Shown in pieces: positions 33,211 through 40,874 of a stretch of DNA of 64,000 nucleotides. The DNA comes from UBA2421 sp002343075. Lineage in GTDB: Bacteria; Planctomycetota; Phycisphaerae; Tepidisphaerales; Tepidisphaeraceae. The stretch lies in assembly GCA_937982565.1 (NCBI GenBank), contig CALJLN010000047.1, forward strand, positions 62,001 through 126,000, read 5' to 3'. Under the pieces are notes generated by a model that was not told the origin of the DNA, did not search any database, and saw only the letters and a list, made by a program, of their open reading frames with translations. Made by a program: the position numbers and the translations under genes. The stretch's first letter is position 1. Each line of letters opens with the position of its first letter.

Positions 33211-34452
33211 CTAACGAGTTCGCTGTTTCTCGTGAAACTCAAACGTCGTCCGACCCACCTGAATGCGGTCTCCATTGCGGAGCCGCATGCGCTGGATGGG
33301 CTTGCCGTTTACCATCGTGCCGGCGCCAAGCGGCAGGTTTTCCAATTCTATCCCGCCGCCGACCAGATGTAGTGCGGCGTGCCTCTTGCCCACTTGCGCG
33401 TCCTTCCACAGGAAAATGTGGCACGACGGGTGTGCACCGATGTAGGTCGGATTTCGATAGAGCACAAACTGTTTGCCTGCAATCAGTCCCGCGGTGACCT
33501 TAAGCCAGCCGGATTTTACGGCCGCTTCAAGGATCCCGCTGGCCACCCCCGACACGACGCCGATTGTTACAATGCCAATGAACCGGCTGAGATGCTCGCT
33601 GTATTTCTCAGCCAGCGGCACAAACAAAATCCCCCCGATCACACCGCCGATCAGGCCGCCGACAACGCCGATTCCCAGTCGCTTGAAACTTCCCATCAAC
33701 ACACCCGGCGCAGCCGAAAGAAACAGTCCAAGCACGCCCCATTCAACTGCCTTTGCAATCATCTCCTGCTGACGAGTCGACTGCTCTGCGAGGTCGCCCA
33801 GCACAGCGGCGTGCAGCTTGGGAATCATCAGCGCGACCGCGACCCCACCCGTCATTCCGAGCACCGCGCCGATTACGCCATTAATTGCCGCGCGGTTCAT
33901 GTTTCGTTCGACAAGCGGCTCGGCCATTGCCAGACACACGGCAATCATCATCCCACTAAACCCAAAGAACAGCACGTTGGCTAGGAAATTGTTCCAATTA
34001 TCACGCGCGTCAAGCTCTTGCATGCGATCGTCTCGCTGCGCTGCCGAAAGCGTATCGTCAACGTAGAGAGCGAAGTACGGATTGGAGGAATAATCGCGCT
34101 TGATTGCTGCCAGCGTGTCACGGGCGAATTCGGCGCGCACGTCGCCCAAACGCATTTCTTCTCGTACGGTCTCGTAGTCGGCGATGACCTGCCTCGCCTC
34201 AGACCGAGCGTCGGGTCGGAAGTGCAGTACTTCGCCGAATCCCCAACCGAGAATGCCACCAATCAGGCCGAAAAGCCCGAGGACGAAGGGGGTGTTGTAC
34301 CAGAAGGCTCGAGGGGGCTTTGTGCCCACGATTTCTTGCGCAGCGTCATAATGATTCAATGTCGACTTCACAGCCGCCATCTGCTGCAGCTTGGCGTCGA
34401 CGTTGGGGGCGGTGAGGTCCTTCCACTCGATGGTCAGCGGTTCACGTTCCAT
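33211..34452 (-). CDS. Multi-pass membrane protein with C-terminal FHA domain
   Basis: A 413-residue protein. A soluble N-terminal 50 residues is followed by about six glycine-rich membrane helices (first near 54-73, others between 160 and 315, including GVVGGLIGGVIGGILFVP). A cytoplasmic FHA domain fills about 325-410. The FHA motif is altered: IGAH at 338-341 lacks the usual Arg, GKRH at 355-358 replaces SRxH, and the VNG asparagine is kept. It may therefore bind a protein without phosphothreonine. Start ATG 34452 overlaps the JAB gene stop by 11 bases. It is probably a membrane scaffold for the Ubl system; no transport family is recognised. Confidence 0.75.
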   Translation of the reverse strand: MEREPLTIEWKDLTAPNVDAKLQQMAAVKSTLNHYDAAQEIVGTKPPRAFWYNTPFVLGLFGLIGGILGWGFGEVLHFRPDARSEARQVIADYETVREEMRLGDVRAEFARDTLAAIKRDYSSNPYFALYVDDTLSAAQRDDRMQELDARDNWNNFLANVLFFGFSGMMIAVCLAMAEPLVERNMNRAAINGVIGAVLGMTGGVAVALMIPKLHAAVLGDLAEQSTRQQEMIAKAVEWGVLGLFLSAAPGVLMGSFKRLGIGVVGGLIGGVIGGILFVPLAEKYSEHLSRFIGIVTIGVVSGVASGILEAAVKSGWLKVTAGLIAGKQFVLYRNPTYIGAHPSCHIFLWKDAQVGKRHAALHLVGGGIELENLPLGAGTMVNGKPIQRMRLRNGDRIQVGRTTFEFHEKQRTR

Positions 34453-35248
34453 GGGCAGTTGCACTCCATTGCAGCCAGCCGACAGGCCCCGGTGGTGGGG
34501 GGGCGGTCGAGCGAAGTTCGTAGATAATGAGCAACACCAGCAAAATTGCAACGAACAGCATCAGCATGACCACAAAAACACGATCAAACACGCTCAGCCT
34601 GTCTTCCAATGCTGCAAACTCATCTGCCTTCAGGGATGTTGGTTCCTCGGTGGCCGGCGGCGCAGGCTCGCAAAGTACCGGCTCGCGCGTTGGCATCCCA
34701 TTTCGCCAGACAAATGTGCCCTCATCACCGCCGATCGGATCGTACACCATTGCAACCTGCCACGGCAGGTTGAAGAAATTCGCTTGAATGAAAACATCCA
34801 TTTCGGACAGAAAAATGCCAAATGCCGGGTGTGTGTGATACCAGCCAACGATACGCTCTTCGGGATACAGCCGGTCCATTTCATCGTGGATCTTGCTCCA
34901 GGTTGCCCCCGTGAAAGTGACATTGGCCGCATGCGACGCCGCTTCGCCTGCGATGCACGCATCGACGAGGAGATAGGTGCCCGCAGAATCGCGATAGACG
35001 CGTCCGACCAGCACCCCGCAGACTTCGACCTTCGTATTGGACTGCCCGTGCGAGTGAATGGAGTCGAGTACGTCCCGGCGATAGACAACTTGAAACCCAT
35101 CCGAACGGGTACCGCTGTGCAAAGTTAGCTCGCGGGCGGGCCACTCGTCCACGGAAATGCCAGATACATCCGGCAACGACCCTGCCGAAGCACCTGGCGT
35201 CGGCGAATTCGTCTCTGTTGATGGCGGTTCAGAAGTCGTGTCGCTCAT
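34442..35248 (-). CDS. Membrane-anchored JAB/JAMM Ubl peptidase
   Basis: A 268-residue zinc metallopeptidase. The JAMM motif is complete: Glu75 in EVCGVLVG and HTHPAFGIFLSEMD with His138, His140, Ser148 and Asp151 (H-x-H-x7-S-x2-D). A single helix near 224-243 (FVVMLMLFVAILLVLLIIYE) anchors the protein by its C-terminus. The N-terminal 35 residues are polar and low in complexity. Relatives remove ubiquitin-like tags or trim their C-termini. The ATG at 35248 overlaps the E1 stop (ATGA); upstream in-frame codons lie inside the E1 gene and are rejected. Confidence 0.9.
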   Translation of the reverse strand: MSDTTSEPPSTETNSPTPGASAGSLPDVSGISVDEWPARELTLHSGTRSDGFQVVYRRDVLDSIHSHGQSNTKVEVCGVLVGRVYRDSAGTYLLVDACIAGEAASHAANVTFTGATWSKIHDEMDRLYPEERIVGWYHTHPAFGIFLSEMDVFIQANFFNLPWQVAMVYDPIGGDEGTFVWRNGMPTREPVLCEPAPPATEEPTSLKADEFAALEDRLSVFDRVFVVMLMLFVAILLVLLIIYELRSTAPPPPGPVGWLQWSATAHGT

Positions 35249-36450
35249 TCGAATTCGAGGCCACCTTCCCAAAGCCCGCCCAATATCGCTGGTGCGTCCG
35301 CGATACACGCAATGCCGATCGTCTCGCCCGGACCGCGCGCCACGAGGATATCCATCGCCGGCAGGCCAAGCTGCGCCAGGGTGCGACCGAGATAGGGCGA
35401 TCGAGCATCGATGCGGTTGAACGTGACGACATGGCGTTCGACACCTTCGCAGTGTTGACACGCTGCGCGATCAGACTTCACCTTCCCGAGCGATGTCAGC
35501 ATCGCCTCTTCTCGGCTACACTTCGGACACACCAGTTTTTCGAGGACGTCCCGGGTAAGTTCCAGGCAAACGTCGGCCTGCCCGGTTTCTCGCTGAGCAA
35601 TTGCCAACACGTCTCCGACCAAAATCTCGTGTGATGACCCCTCAATCTCGATCACGCGATCGATTGTGTCATGACTCAGACAGTCGTGTTTGCGCTGATA
35701 CTCCGTTTGAAATGCCTCGCTGGACAACCCATCAAACATCCACCCCTTGCCCGCGAGGGTTGGCAGGCCGTGAATCAACTTTAGCGCCTCCTGGCATTGG
35801 AGACCTGCGATGATTGAACTGATCGTTGGCGTCGTTGGAGTCTTGCCGCCCTCCATTTCGGTCCGGGAAAGCAGATTGCACGACCGGCGGTTTTGCAGCA
35901 CCTGCCAATCTCGCTGGCTCATGGTGCATTCGTAACAGGCCCCTTCCGGCGGAGTAAAGACGCGCGCGATGCCCTGAATCTGTTCAATCGCGCCGTCGAT
36001 CCAGGGTTTACCCACACGATAGCAGTTTCGGTTAATCGTCAGCCGGGCCAGCCGGTTGTCCAGCCCGCCAAGTACGACATCCGCCCAGCGAAACACGCCC
36101 AAGCCGAGGTCGTGCACGATGTCGCCGTCGAAGGCGTGCACATTGCACTCAGGATAAATCGCCCGCGCGGCCTCGGCAGCGACGAGGGCCTTCTGCTTCC
36201 CTGCATCGCACGCACGATAGAGGATTGAACGTGACAGATTGGAGTGCTCGATGCGATCTTTGTCGCAGATGAGGATGTTGCCTACGCCGAGTAGCGCAAG
36301 GTTCTTGATAATCTCATTGCCGAGCGCTCCCGCACCGACGACGATGACCCGGGCATTGCGGAGTTTTTGCTGATCCCACCAACCAATCAGCTTGAACCGT
36401 GCGAATCGGTCGGCATCCTCATCGAGATTGATTGTGATCGGGTCGGGCAT
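35245..36450 (-). CDS. E1-like Ubl-activating enzyme (ThiF/MoeB family)
   Basis: A 401-residue adenylating enzyme. It has the nucleotide-binding VVGAGALGNEIIKNL (residues 37-51), CDKDRIEHSNLSRS (62-75) with the Asp and Arg of the family, and GGLDNRLAR at 128. A first zinc pair is C172/C175; C191 in RRSCN sits where ThiF keeps its catalytic Cys. ISSIIAGLQCQEALKLIHG follows. A C-terminal extension of about 150 residues has CPKC (308-311) and CQHC (331-334). It would adenylate the Ubl C-terminus and pass it to the E2. The ATG at 36450 is chosen since the domain begins at DRFARFKLIGW; a TTG at 36567 would add 39 residues and overlap the Ubl gene. Confidence 0.92.
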   Translation of the reverse strand: MPDPITINLDEDADRFARFKLIGWWDQQKLRNARVIVVGAGALGNEIIKNLALLGVGNILICDKDRIEHSNLSRSILYRACDAGKQKALVAAEAARAIYPECNVHAFDGDIVHDLGLGVFRWADVVLGGLDNRLARLTINRNCYRVGKPWIDGAIEQIQGIARVFTPPEGACYECTMSQRDWQVLQNRRSCNLLSRTEMEGGKTPTTPTISSIIAGLQCQEALKLIHGLPTLAGKGWMFDGLSSEAFQTEYQRKHDCLSHDTIDRVIEIEGSSHEILVGDVLAIAQRETGQADVCLELTRDVLEKLVCPKCSREEAMLTSLGKVKSDRAACQHCEGVERHVVTFNRIDARSPYLGRTLAQLGLPAMDILVARGPGETIGIACIADAPAILGGLWEGGLEFE

Positions 36451-36554
36451 GGCAGTGGCTGATTGCACGGCATGGGTGACGAATTGGTACTGGGATGATG
36501 CGCCCAACTGCGGGGCATGCGGCGCGGGCCGTTCAGGCTCGGTCGCCTGCCAGT

Positions 36555-36887
36555 TCAATCGCCGCAAAGACTCTTCCGGCGGTGATCTCCAGGAGCAACG
36601 CCCGAATCTGGAACCTGAGTACCCGCGGTGATTTCGGGCTGCAGTCGGATGACATCGCCATCTTTCACGCCCCCTTGTGAGAGGGTTTGATCGTCGAGCA
36701 ACTGTTTACCGCTGTTGCGGTGGTGAAACTTGTAGCTAAGCAGTTGTCCGTCAGGCCCGTTTTGGGGAAAGTTCATTTTTTCCAGCAGCACGGCAAGGAT
36801 GCGGTTGATTGGCGCATCGTCGGGCATTTGCACTTCCTGACGCTTGCTACCGGTGGCGTCCCAGATCTGTACGTTGAGCATTCCCAT
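36555..36887 (-). CDS. Ubiquitin-like beta-grasp protein
   Basis: A 110-residue protein that opens the operon. Residues 1-86 fit a ubiquitin-like beta-grasp: first strands MLNVQIWDATG and RQEVQMP, a helix APINRILAVLLEKMNF, then LLSYKFHHRNSGKQLLDDQTL and GVKDGDVIRLQPE. It also resembles YukD/EsaB-type Ubls. The tail of about 24 residues ends SLCGD, with no Gly-Gly; removing one Asp would expose a C-terminal glycine. It is probably the tag activated by the adjacent E1. A GGAG site lies 12 bases before the ATG at 36887, and six bases further from the ATG at 36881. Confidence 0.8.
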   Translation of the reverse strand: MGMLNVQIWDATGSKRQEVQMPDDAPINRILAVLLEKMNFPQNGPDGQLLSYKFHHRNSGKQLLDDQTLSQGGVKDGDVIRLQPEITAGTQVPDSGVAPGDHRRKSLCGD

Positions 36888-37157
36888 TTCGACGATTTTC
36901 TCCTATCCGCGGAGCGCGGTTCAGACGCTGAAAACGGTCCATCGTAACGCGTGCCGATCGCAAACGGGCATACGGGCGGGTTCCTTCGTCAGATAATCCA
37001 CAATTCGTCCAGAGTGGCAAGCGTGTTGCCCTGATTAAAGTGACGATCTGGTTCGTATTTCCGATGATTCATCGGGTATAAACTTGTCCGGGAGCTTGTC
37101 CACTACTAGCGTGCCTCCCGACTCACAGCCAACACGGCTTAGCAGGAGATGATCCGC
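36888..37157. promoter_or_regulatory. Divergent control region between the Ubl operon and EPS genes
   Basis: About 270 bases separate the Ubl operon (leftward) from the Wzc-like gene (rightward) and must hold both promoters. A perfect inverted repeat CCGATGA-t-TCATCGG at 37061-37075 lies one base before TATAAA at 37077-37082, a possible -10 for the rightward genes. No good -35 is seen at 17 bases, which suits an activated or alternative-sigma promoter. No gene is present. Confidence 0.45.
37061..37075. promoter_or_regulatory. Perfect palindrome, candidate operator
   Basis: CCGATGATTCATCGG has seven-base arms around a single centre base. It abuts a TATAAA box upstream of the Wzc-like gene. 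The binding protein is unknown and no regulator gene is adjacent. Confidence 0.4.
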
Positions 37158-39263
37158 GTGACTGCAGCAAACCTGGCCACCGCAAATGATTCATCGATTA
37201 CCCGCATTCTGCTGCGCAGGCGCGGCACCGTTTTTGCCTTCGCCATCCTTGGGCTGATCGTCGGCGGGGTATATCTGCTTTTGACGCAGCGAGAGTATCA
37301 GGTGAGTAGCAAGCTCATTGTTAAGCAATCCGGCGCGCAACCGGGCGATGCGTCGCAGCCAGCGAGCAACTCGGCCGTTGGCAGGACGAACGAACTGTTT
37401 CATGCCACTCAGGCGCAAATCATGCGATCCACGCCGGTGCTCGCGCTGGCGGCGAGCGTTCCGGGTTCAAATGACTGGCAGACATTTCGTGGCGTCAAGA
37501 ACAAATCGTCGTATCTTAAAGACCATCTCGAGGTGACTGCTGGCAAGCAGGATGAGACGATCACGCTCAGCCTGCGGACGCCATACCCAGAGGAGGGCGT
37601 GAAGCTGCTCACGAGCGTCACTGAAGCCTATGAAGCGCGGCAGAACAAGGAGCGCAAAGACGATTTTCAGGCACTTCGCGAGGCCTTCGCAGATGAACAA
37701 TCCCGACTTCGCATTGAGATGACGGGCATTGAAGCGCAGATGGCCGAGTTTAGGGCTCAGAACCCCACTGCCGCCACTGAGGACGCCGCCAGTGCAGCCG
37801 CCAATCGAAGGCTGGATAGCTTGAGCGATGCGCTGACCAAAGCCGAATTGGAGTCAATCAACCGAAAGACCGATTTTACCGCAGCGGCCTCGGCGATAGG
37901 GATTACCGACCCGGCGACGGTTGATCCGCACATTCCTGCGGGTGTCATTAGCGAGAGTGACATTGCAGTGCTCAAAGCTGAAGCAACGGAAGCCCAGCGC
38001 AAACTCACGAGCCTGAAGCGCACTTACTTGCCGAGCCATCCGGCGATTCGACAAACGCAGGACCGTCTCAATGAGCTCAATCTGCAGTTTGTTGGTGCCA
38101 TGAAGCAGCGATGGGCCAATGCCAGCAAACAAGAAGAAGAGATTCGTAAGTCGCTGACGATCGAGACCGCGGCTGCATCTTCGCAGCGGCTGCAGGTGAA
38201 TCAGCTTCGCGAGCTTGAGCGGAAGAAAGAGCGGATCACCGCCACACTAGGCGAACTCGACAGGAAGGTGAAGGACATCAGCCTGACTGTTGACGCCGGC
38301 CTCATAACAACCCAGGTTCTTGATGCGGCGGCGGTGGATGAAGGCAATTTTTCTCCCAAAGCCAGCAGTGTCTTGCCCATTACGGGGATACTGGGGTTGT
38401 TGGTTGGCGGGGTTTTTGCCCTGCTAAAAGAAAATCTCGACCCACGACTCGTCTCACCAGGCGGCGCGCGGGCCGCCTTGGGGCTACCGGTGATCGGGGC
38501 GATTCCGACAGCGGCGGGAGGGCGATCTTTGGAGTCCTTTGGATGGATCGTTCATGCCGACGGCGGTACCCCCGCGGCGGAGGCCTTTCGTGCCGCCCGA
38601 ACCTCGCTGCAGTTCTCGGTGAGTGAGACCGCGACGAAGCGGGTCCTGGTTGCTTCGCCCGAGCAGATGGCGGGGAAATCAACTGTTGCCAGCAATCTGG
38701 CCATTGCGCTCGCTAAGAGCGGCAAGAATGTGTTGTTGATCGACGCCAATTTGCGCGATCCGGTCCAGCATCGTATTTTTGGCGTGAGCGATGCAGTAGG
38801 GCTTGTCGATTTGCTTTCGAGCAGTGAGGCGAACGATCGTGCCATCCGCAGGACGACAATTGAGCATCTGCACGTGATGCCAGCAGGCGAAGTGCCCGCG
38901 AATGCTTCGGAGTTGCTGAACACATCAATGTTTACCGATGTCTTGGAGAGCCTTTCAAGTCGGTACGACGTGCTGCTGATCGATTCTCCCGCCATTGATG
39001 CCGCCGACGACGCACGCATCATCGCTGCTGCATGCGAAGGAGCGATCCTGGTGATCCGCAGCGGCGCAAGCAACCGCCGTTCCGCCGCCGCCGCTCGGGA
39101 TGGTTTGCTTAGTGTTGGATGCCGAGTCTTGGGAATTATTGTAAATGGTCACCACGCTTCCGGGGGCCAGTATTCGCTTCCGAGCCGGCCGTCCACGTCC
39201 GATAAATACAGTAATGACAAGATGTTAGATAGCGAGTCATCTATCTCGTCCTCCGACAGATGA
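37158..39263 (+). CDS. Wzc-like polysaccharide co-polymerase/tyrosine autokinase
   Basis: A protein of about 701 residues joining a Wzz chain-length domain and a BY-kinase. A membrane helix near the start (FAFAILGLIVGGVYLLL) is followed by a long coiled-coil periplasmic region, a second helix near residue 410 (LPITGILGLLVGGVFALL), then the ATPase: Walker A SPEQMAGKSTVASN (about residue 500), Walker A' VLLIDANLRDP and Walker B VLLIDSPAID. The C-terminal tail has only two tyrosines, so autophosphorylation may be limited. AGGAG abuts the ATG at 37149 with no spacing, so the GTG at 37158, nine bases from it, is the likelier start. It controls export and length of exopolysaccharide. Confidence 0.9.
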   Translation: MTAANLATANDSSITRILLRRRGTVFAFAILGLIVGGVYLLLTQREYQVSSKLIVKQSGAQPGDASQPASNSAVGRTNELFHATQAQIMRSTPVLALAASVPGSNDWQTFRGVKNKSSYLKDHLEVTAGKQDETITLSLRTPYPEEGVKLLTSVTEAYEARQNKERKDDFQALREAFADEQSRLRIEMTGIEAQMAEFRAQNPTAATEDAASAAANRRLDSLSDALTKAELESINRKTDFTAAASAIGITDPATVDPHIPAGVISESDIAVLKAEATEAQRKLTSLKRTYLPSHPAIRQTQDRLNELNLQFVGAMKQRWANASKQEEEIRKSLTIETAAASSQRLQVNQLRELERKKERITATLGELDRKVKDISLTVDAGLITTQVLDAAAVDEGNFSPKASSVLPITGILGLLVGGVFALLKENLDPRLVSPGGARAALGLPVIGAIPTAAGGRSLESFGWIVHADGGTPAAEAFRAARTSLQFSVSETATKRVLVASPEQMAGKSTVASNLAIALAKSGKNVLLIDANLRDPVQHRIFGVSDAVGLVDLLSSSEANDRAIRRTTIEHLHVMPAGEVPANASELLNTSMFTDVLESLSSRYDVLLIDSPAIDAADDARIIAAACEGAILVIRSGASNRRSAAAARDGLLSVGCRVLGIIVNGHHASGGQYSLPSRPSTSDKYSNDKMLDSESSISSSDR

Positions 39264-39698
39264 ACTCACTGCTTCAATCAGTCGATCAAAGATTTAGGTT
39301 GACGGCAGAGAGTAAACCCGATAACACATAGGACCGACCAATTGAGCGAGCGTTCCTGGGAGCGTTCGTTATCCAATGTGAGATTGTGTTTGACGGAGAA
39401 GCCGGGATTCTGCTCGGCGCGTGTTGATTGTCAGCACGCGAAGAATCCCGCGAGGAGTGACGGTTGACCCAAGGCTGAGGGGCCATGGGTTAAAACGCTG
39501 GAGAAAATGCAGCACGTCACGCGCGCTGGCTCGTTTTAGCGGCGCACTCAAGTAAGAGTCTGAGACGAATGCCGTCTGCCAGATGTGAAGCAACATGGCC
39601 CGGTGAATATGGGCAATGTCACATTGGCACGGTAGGGACTGCGCGCTGGGTTTGAGGCGCGTTTTTCTCGGGCATGTGCGAGGGAAGAAAGGCTGATC
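39264..39698. other. Intergenic region between EPS genes
   Basis: These 435 bases contain no supported gene. A short stem (CGCGCT at 39642-39647 with GGCGCG at 39656-39661) followed by five T residues lies 33 bases before the sugar transferase start and could act as a weak attenuator. TTGACG near 39300 has only a poor -10 partner (TAACAC). Confidence 0.35.
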
Positions 39699-40856
39699 AT
39701 GAGACTGGGGTTGACAACAGTATCATCGCCCGCGGCGATCGAAGATTTTCGGTCCCTGCGTGACCTCTACACGCCCCGCCAAGTAGCTGGCCTGCTCCAG
39801 CGCGAGCGGGCTCGGGCTGACCGTCACGCTCGCGAGTTTTCGCTAGTCGTCATTCGACTGCGCACCGGCGATGGCGAGTGGACCGTTCTGCGTCTCGCAC
39901 GACTCTGTCTGGACGCAGCCCGCACCACCGACGAAGTGGGGCGTTACGACGATGATGCGATTGCGTGCATTCTGCCCGATACCGACGCCGCCGGAGCATG
40001 GTACTTCGCCCGGCGGACTTGCGCCGCTGCGAAAGCCAAGGGGCTTGACCCGATTTGCATGGTTTACGCCTATCCGTCTGCGTGGACCCCCGGCGAAGAA
40101 GAAGGGGGCAATTCCAGTCGCTCTGAGGTACTGCGCCGTCACAACCCACGAAACGCGCCCCTGCACATGGCTGACTACGAGACGCCCATGCAGGACACGA
40201 TTCCTCCTTCGGACGATTTTCCGATCGAGTCTCTCTCGCAGCTATTCGTGAAGCGAACGCCTTTCTGGAAGCGAGTCGTCGATTTTATCGCCGCTGGCAT
40301 GGGTATTGTGGTGCTCTCGCCTGTGCTGCTCGTGGTTGCGCTGGCAATCAAGATGACCGATCCGAAAGGCCCGGTCATCTTCAAGCAGAAGCGGGCCGGA
40401 ATTGGTGGCCGGCCATTTCAGATTTATAAGTTTCGCACGATGCGCGCCGACGCTGAAGCGATGAAGGCCCAGCTTGCCAAGCTCAATGAGCAGGACGGCC
40501 CGGCATTTAAGATAACCAATGACCCTCGCGTGACTCGCATTGGTCATTTTCTTCGCAAGACAAGTCTCGATGAGTTGCCGCAACTGTTTAATGTACTGAA
40601 AGGCGACATGTCGATAGTCGGCCCGCGGCCACTGCCTGTTAGCGAGGCTGACGCGTGCGACCCATGGCACAAGCGTCGATTGGACGTTGCGCCGGGTCTG
40701 ACCTGCATCTGGCAGGTGCATGGCCGCAGCCGGGTGACGTTTGATGAATGGGCGCGGATGGACATTCGTTACATCAAGCGCCGGAAACTGTGGCATGACA
40801 TCACGCTCATTCTGCAGACGATTCCTGCCGTATTGCTGCGGCGGGGCGCGAAGTAG
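39699..40856 (+). CDS. Initiating sugar transferase with N-terminal GGDEF-like domain
   Basis: A 385-residue protein. Residues about 45-125 look like a degenerate GGDEF-type fold (EFSLVVIRL, DEVGRYDDDAIACILPDTDA), with GRYDDD where GGDEF would stand. Residues about 185-385 form a WcaJ/PglC-like phosphoglycosyltransferase: one membrane segment (VVDFIAAGMGIVVLSPVLLV), then IFKQKRAGIGGRPFQIYKFR, RKTSLDELPQLFNVLKGDMS and VGPRPL. It would put the first sugar phosphate on undecaprenyl phosphate at the inner membrane. The extra domain may bind a cyclic dinucleotide or only serve structure; it lacks a catalytic motif. Confidence 0.87.
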   Translation: MRLGLTTVSSPAAIEDFRSLRDLYTPRQVAGLLQRERARADRHAREFSLVVIRLRTGDGEWTVLRLARLCLDAARTTDEVGRYDDDAIACILPDTDAAGAWYFARRTCAAAKAKGLDPICMVYAYPSAWTPGEEEGGNSSRSEVLRRHNPRNAPLHMADYETPMQDTIPPSDDFPIESLSQLFVKRTPFWKRVVDFIAAGMGIVVLSPVLLVVALAIKMTDPKGPVIFKQKRAGIGGRPFQIYKFRTMRADAEAMKAQLAKLNEQDGPAFKITNDPRVTRIGHFLRKTSLDELPQLFNVLKGDMSIVGPRPLPVSEADACDPWHKRRLDVAPGLTCIWQVHGRSRVTFDEWARMDIRYIKRRKLWHDITLILQTIPAVLLRRGAK

Positions 40857-40874
40857 TTGTCAGCCGATGGAACG

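Noticed and set aside
30365..36887. The Ubl operon as a standard CBASS or Bil defence system
   Set aside because: There is no CD-NTase or effector, the E1 and E2 are separate genes, and the FHA/RING/membrane parts are not part of those systems.
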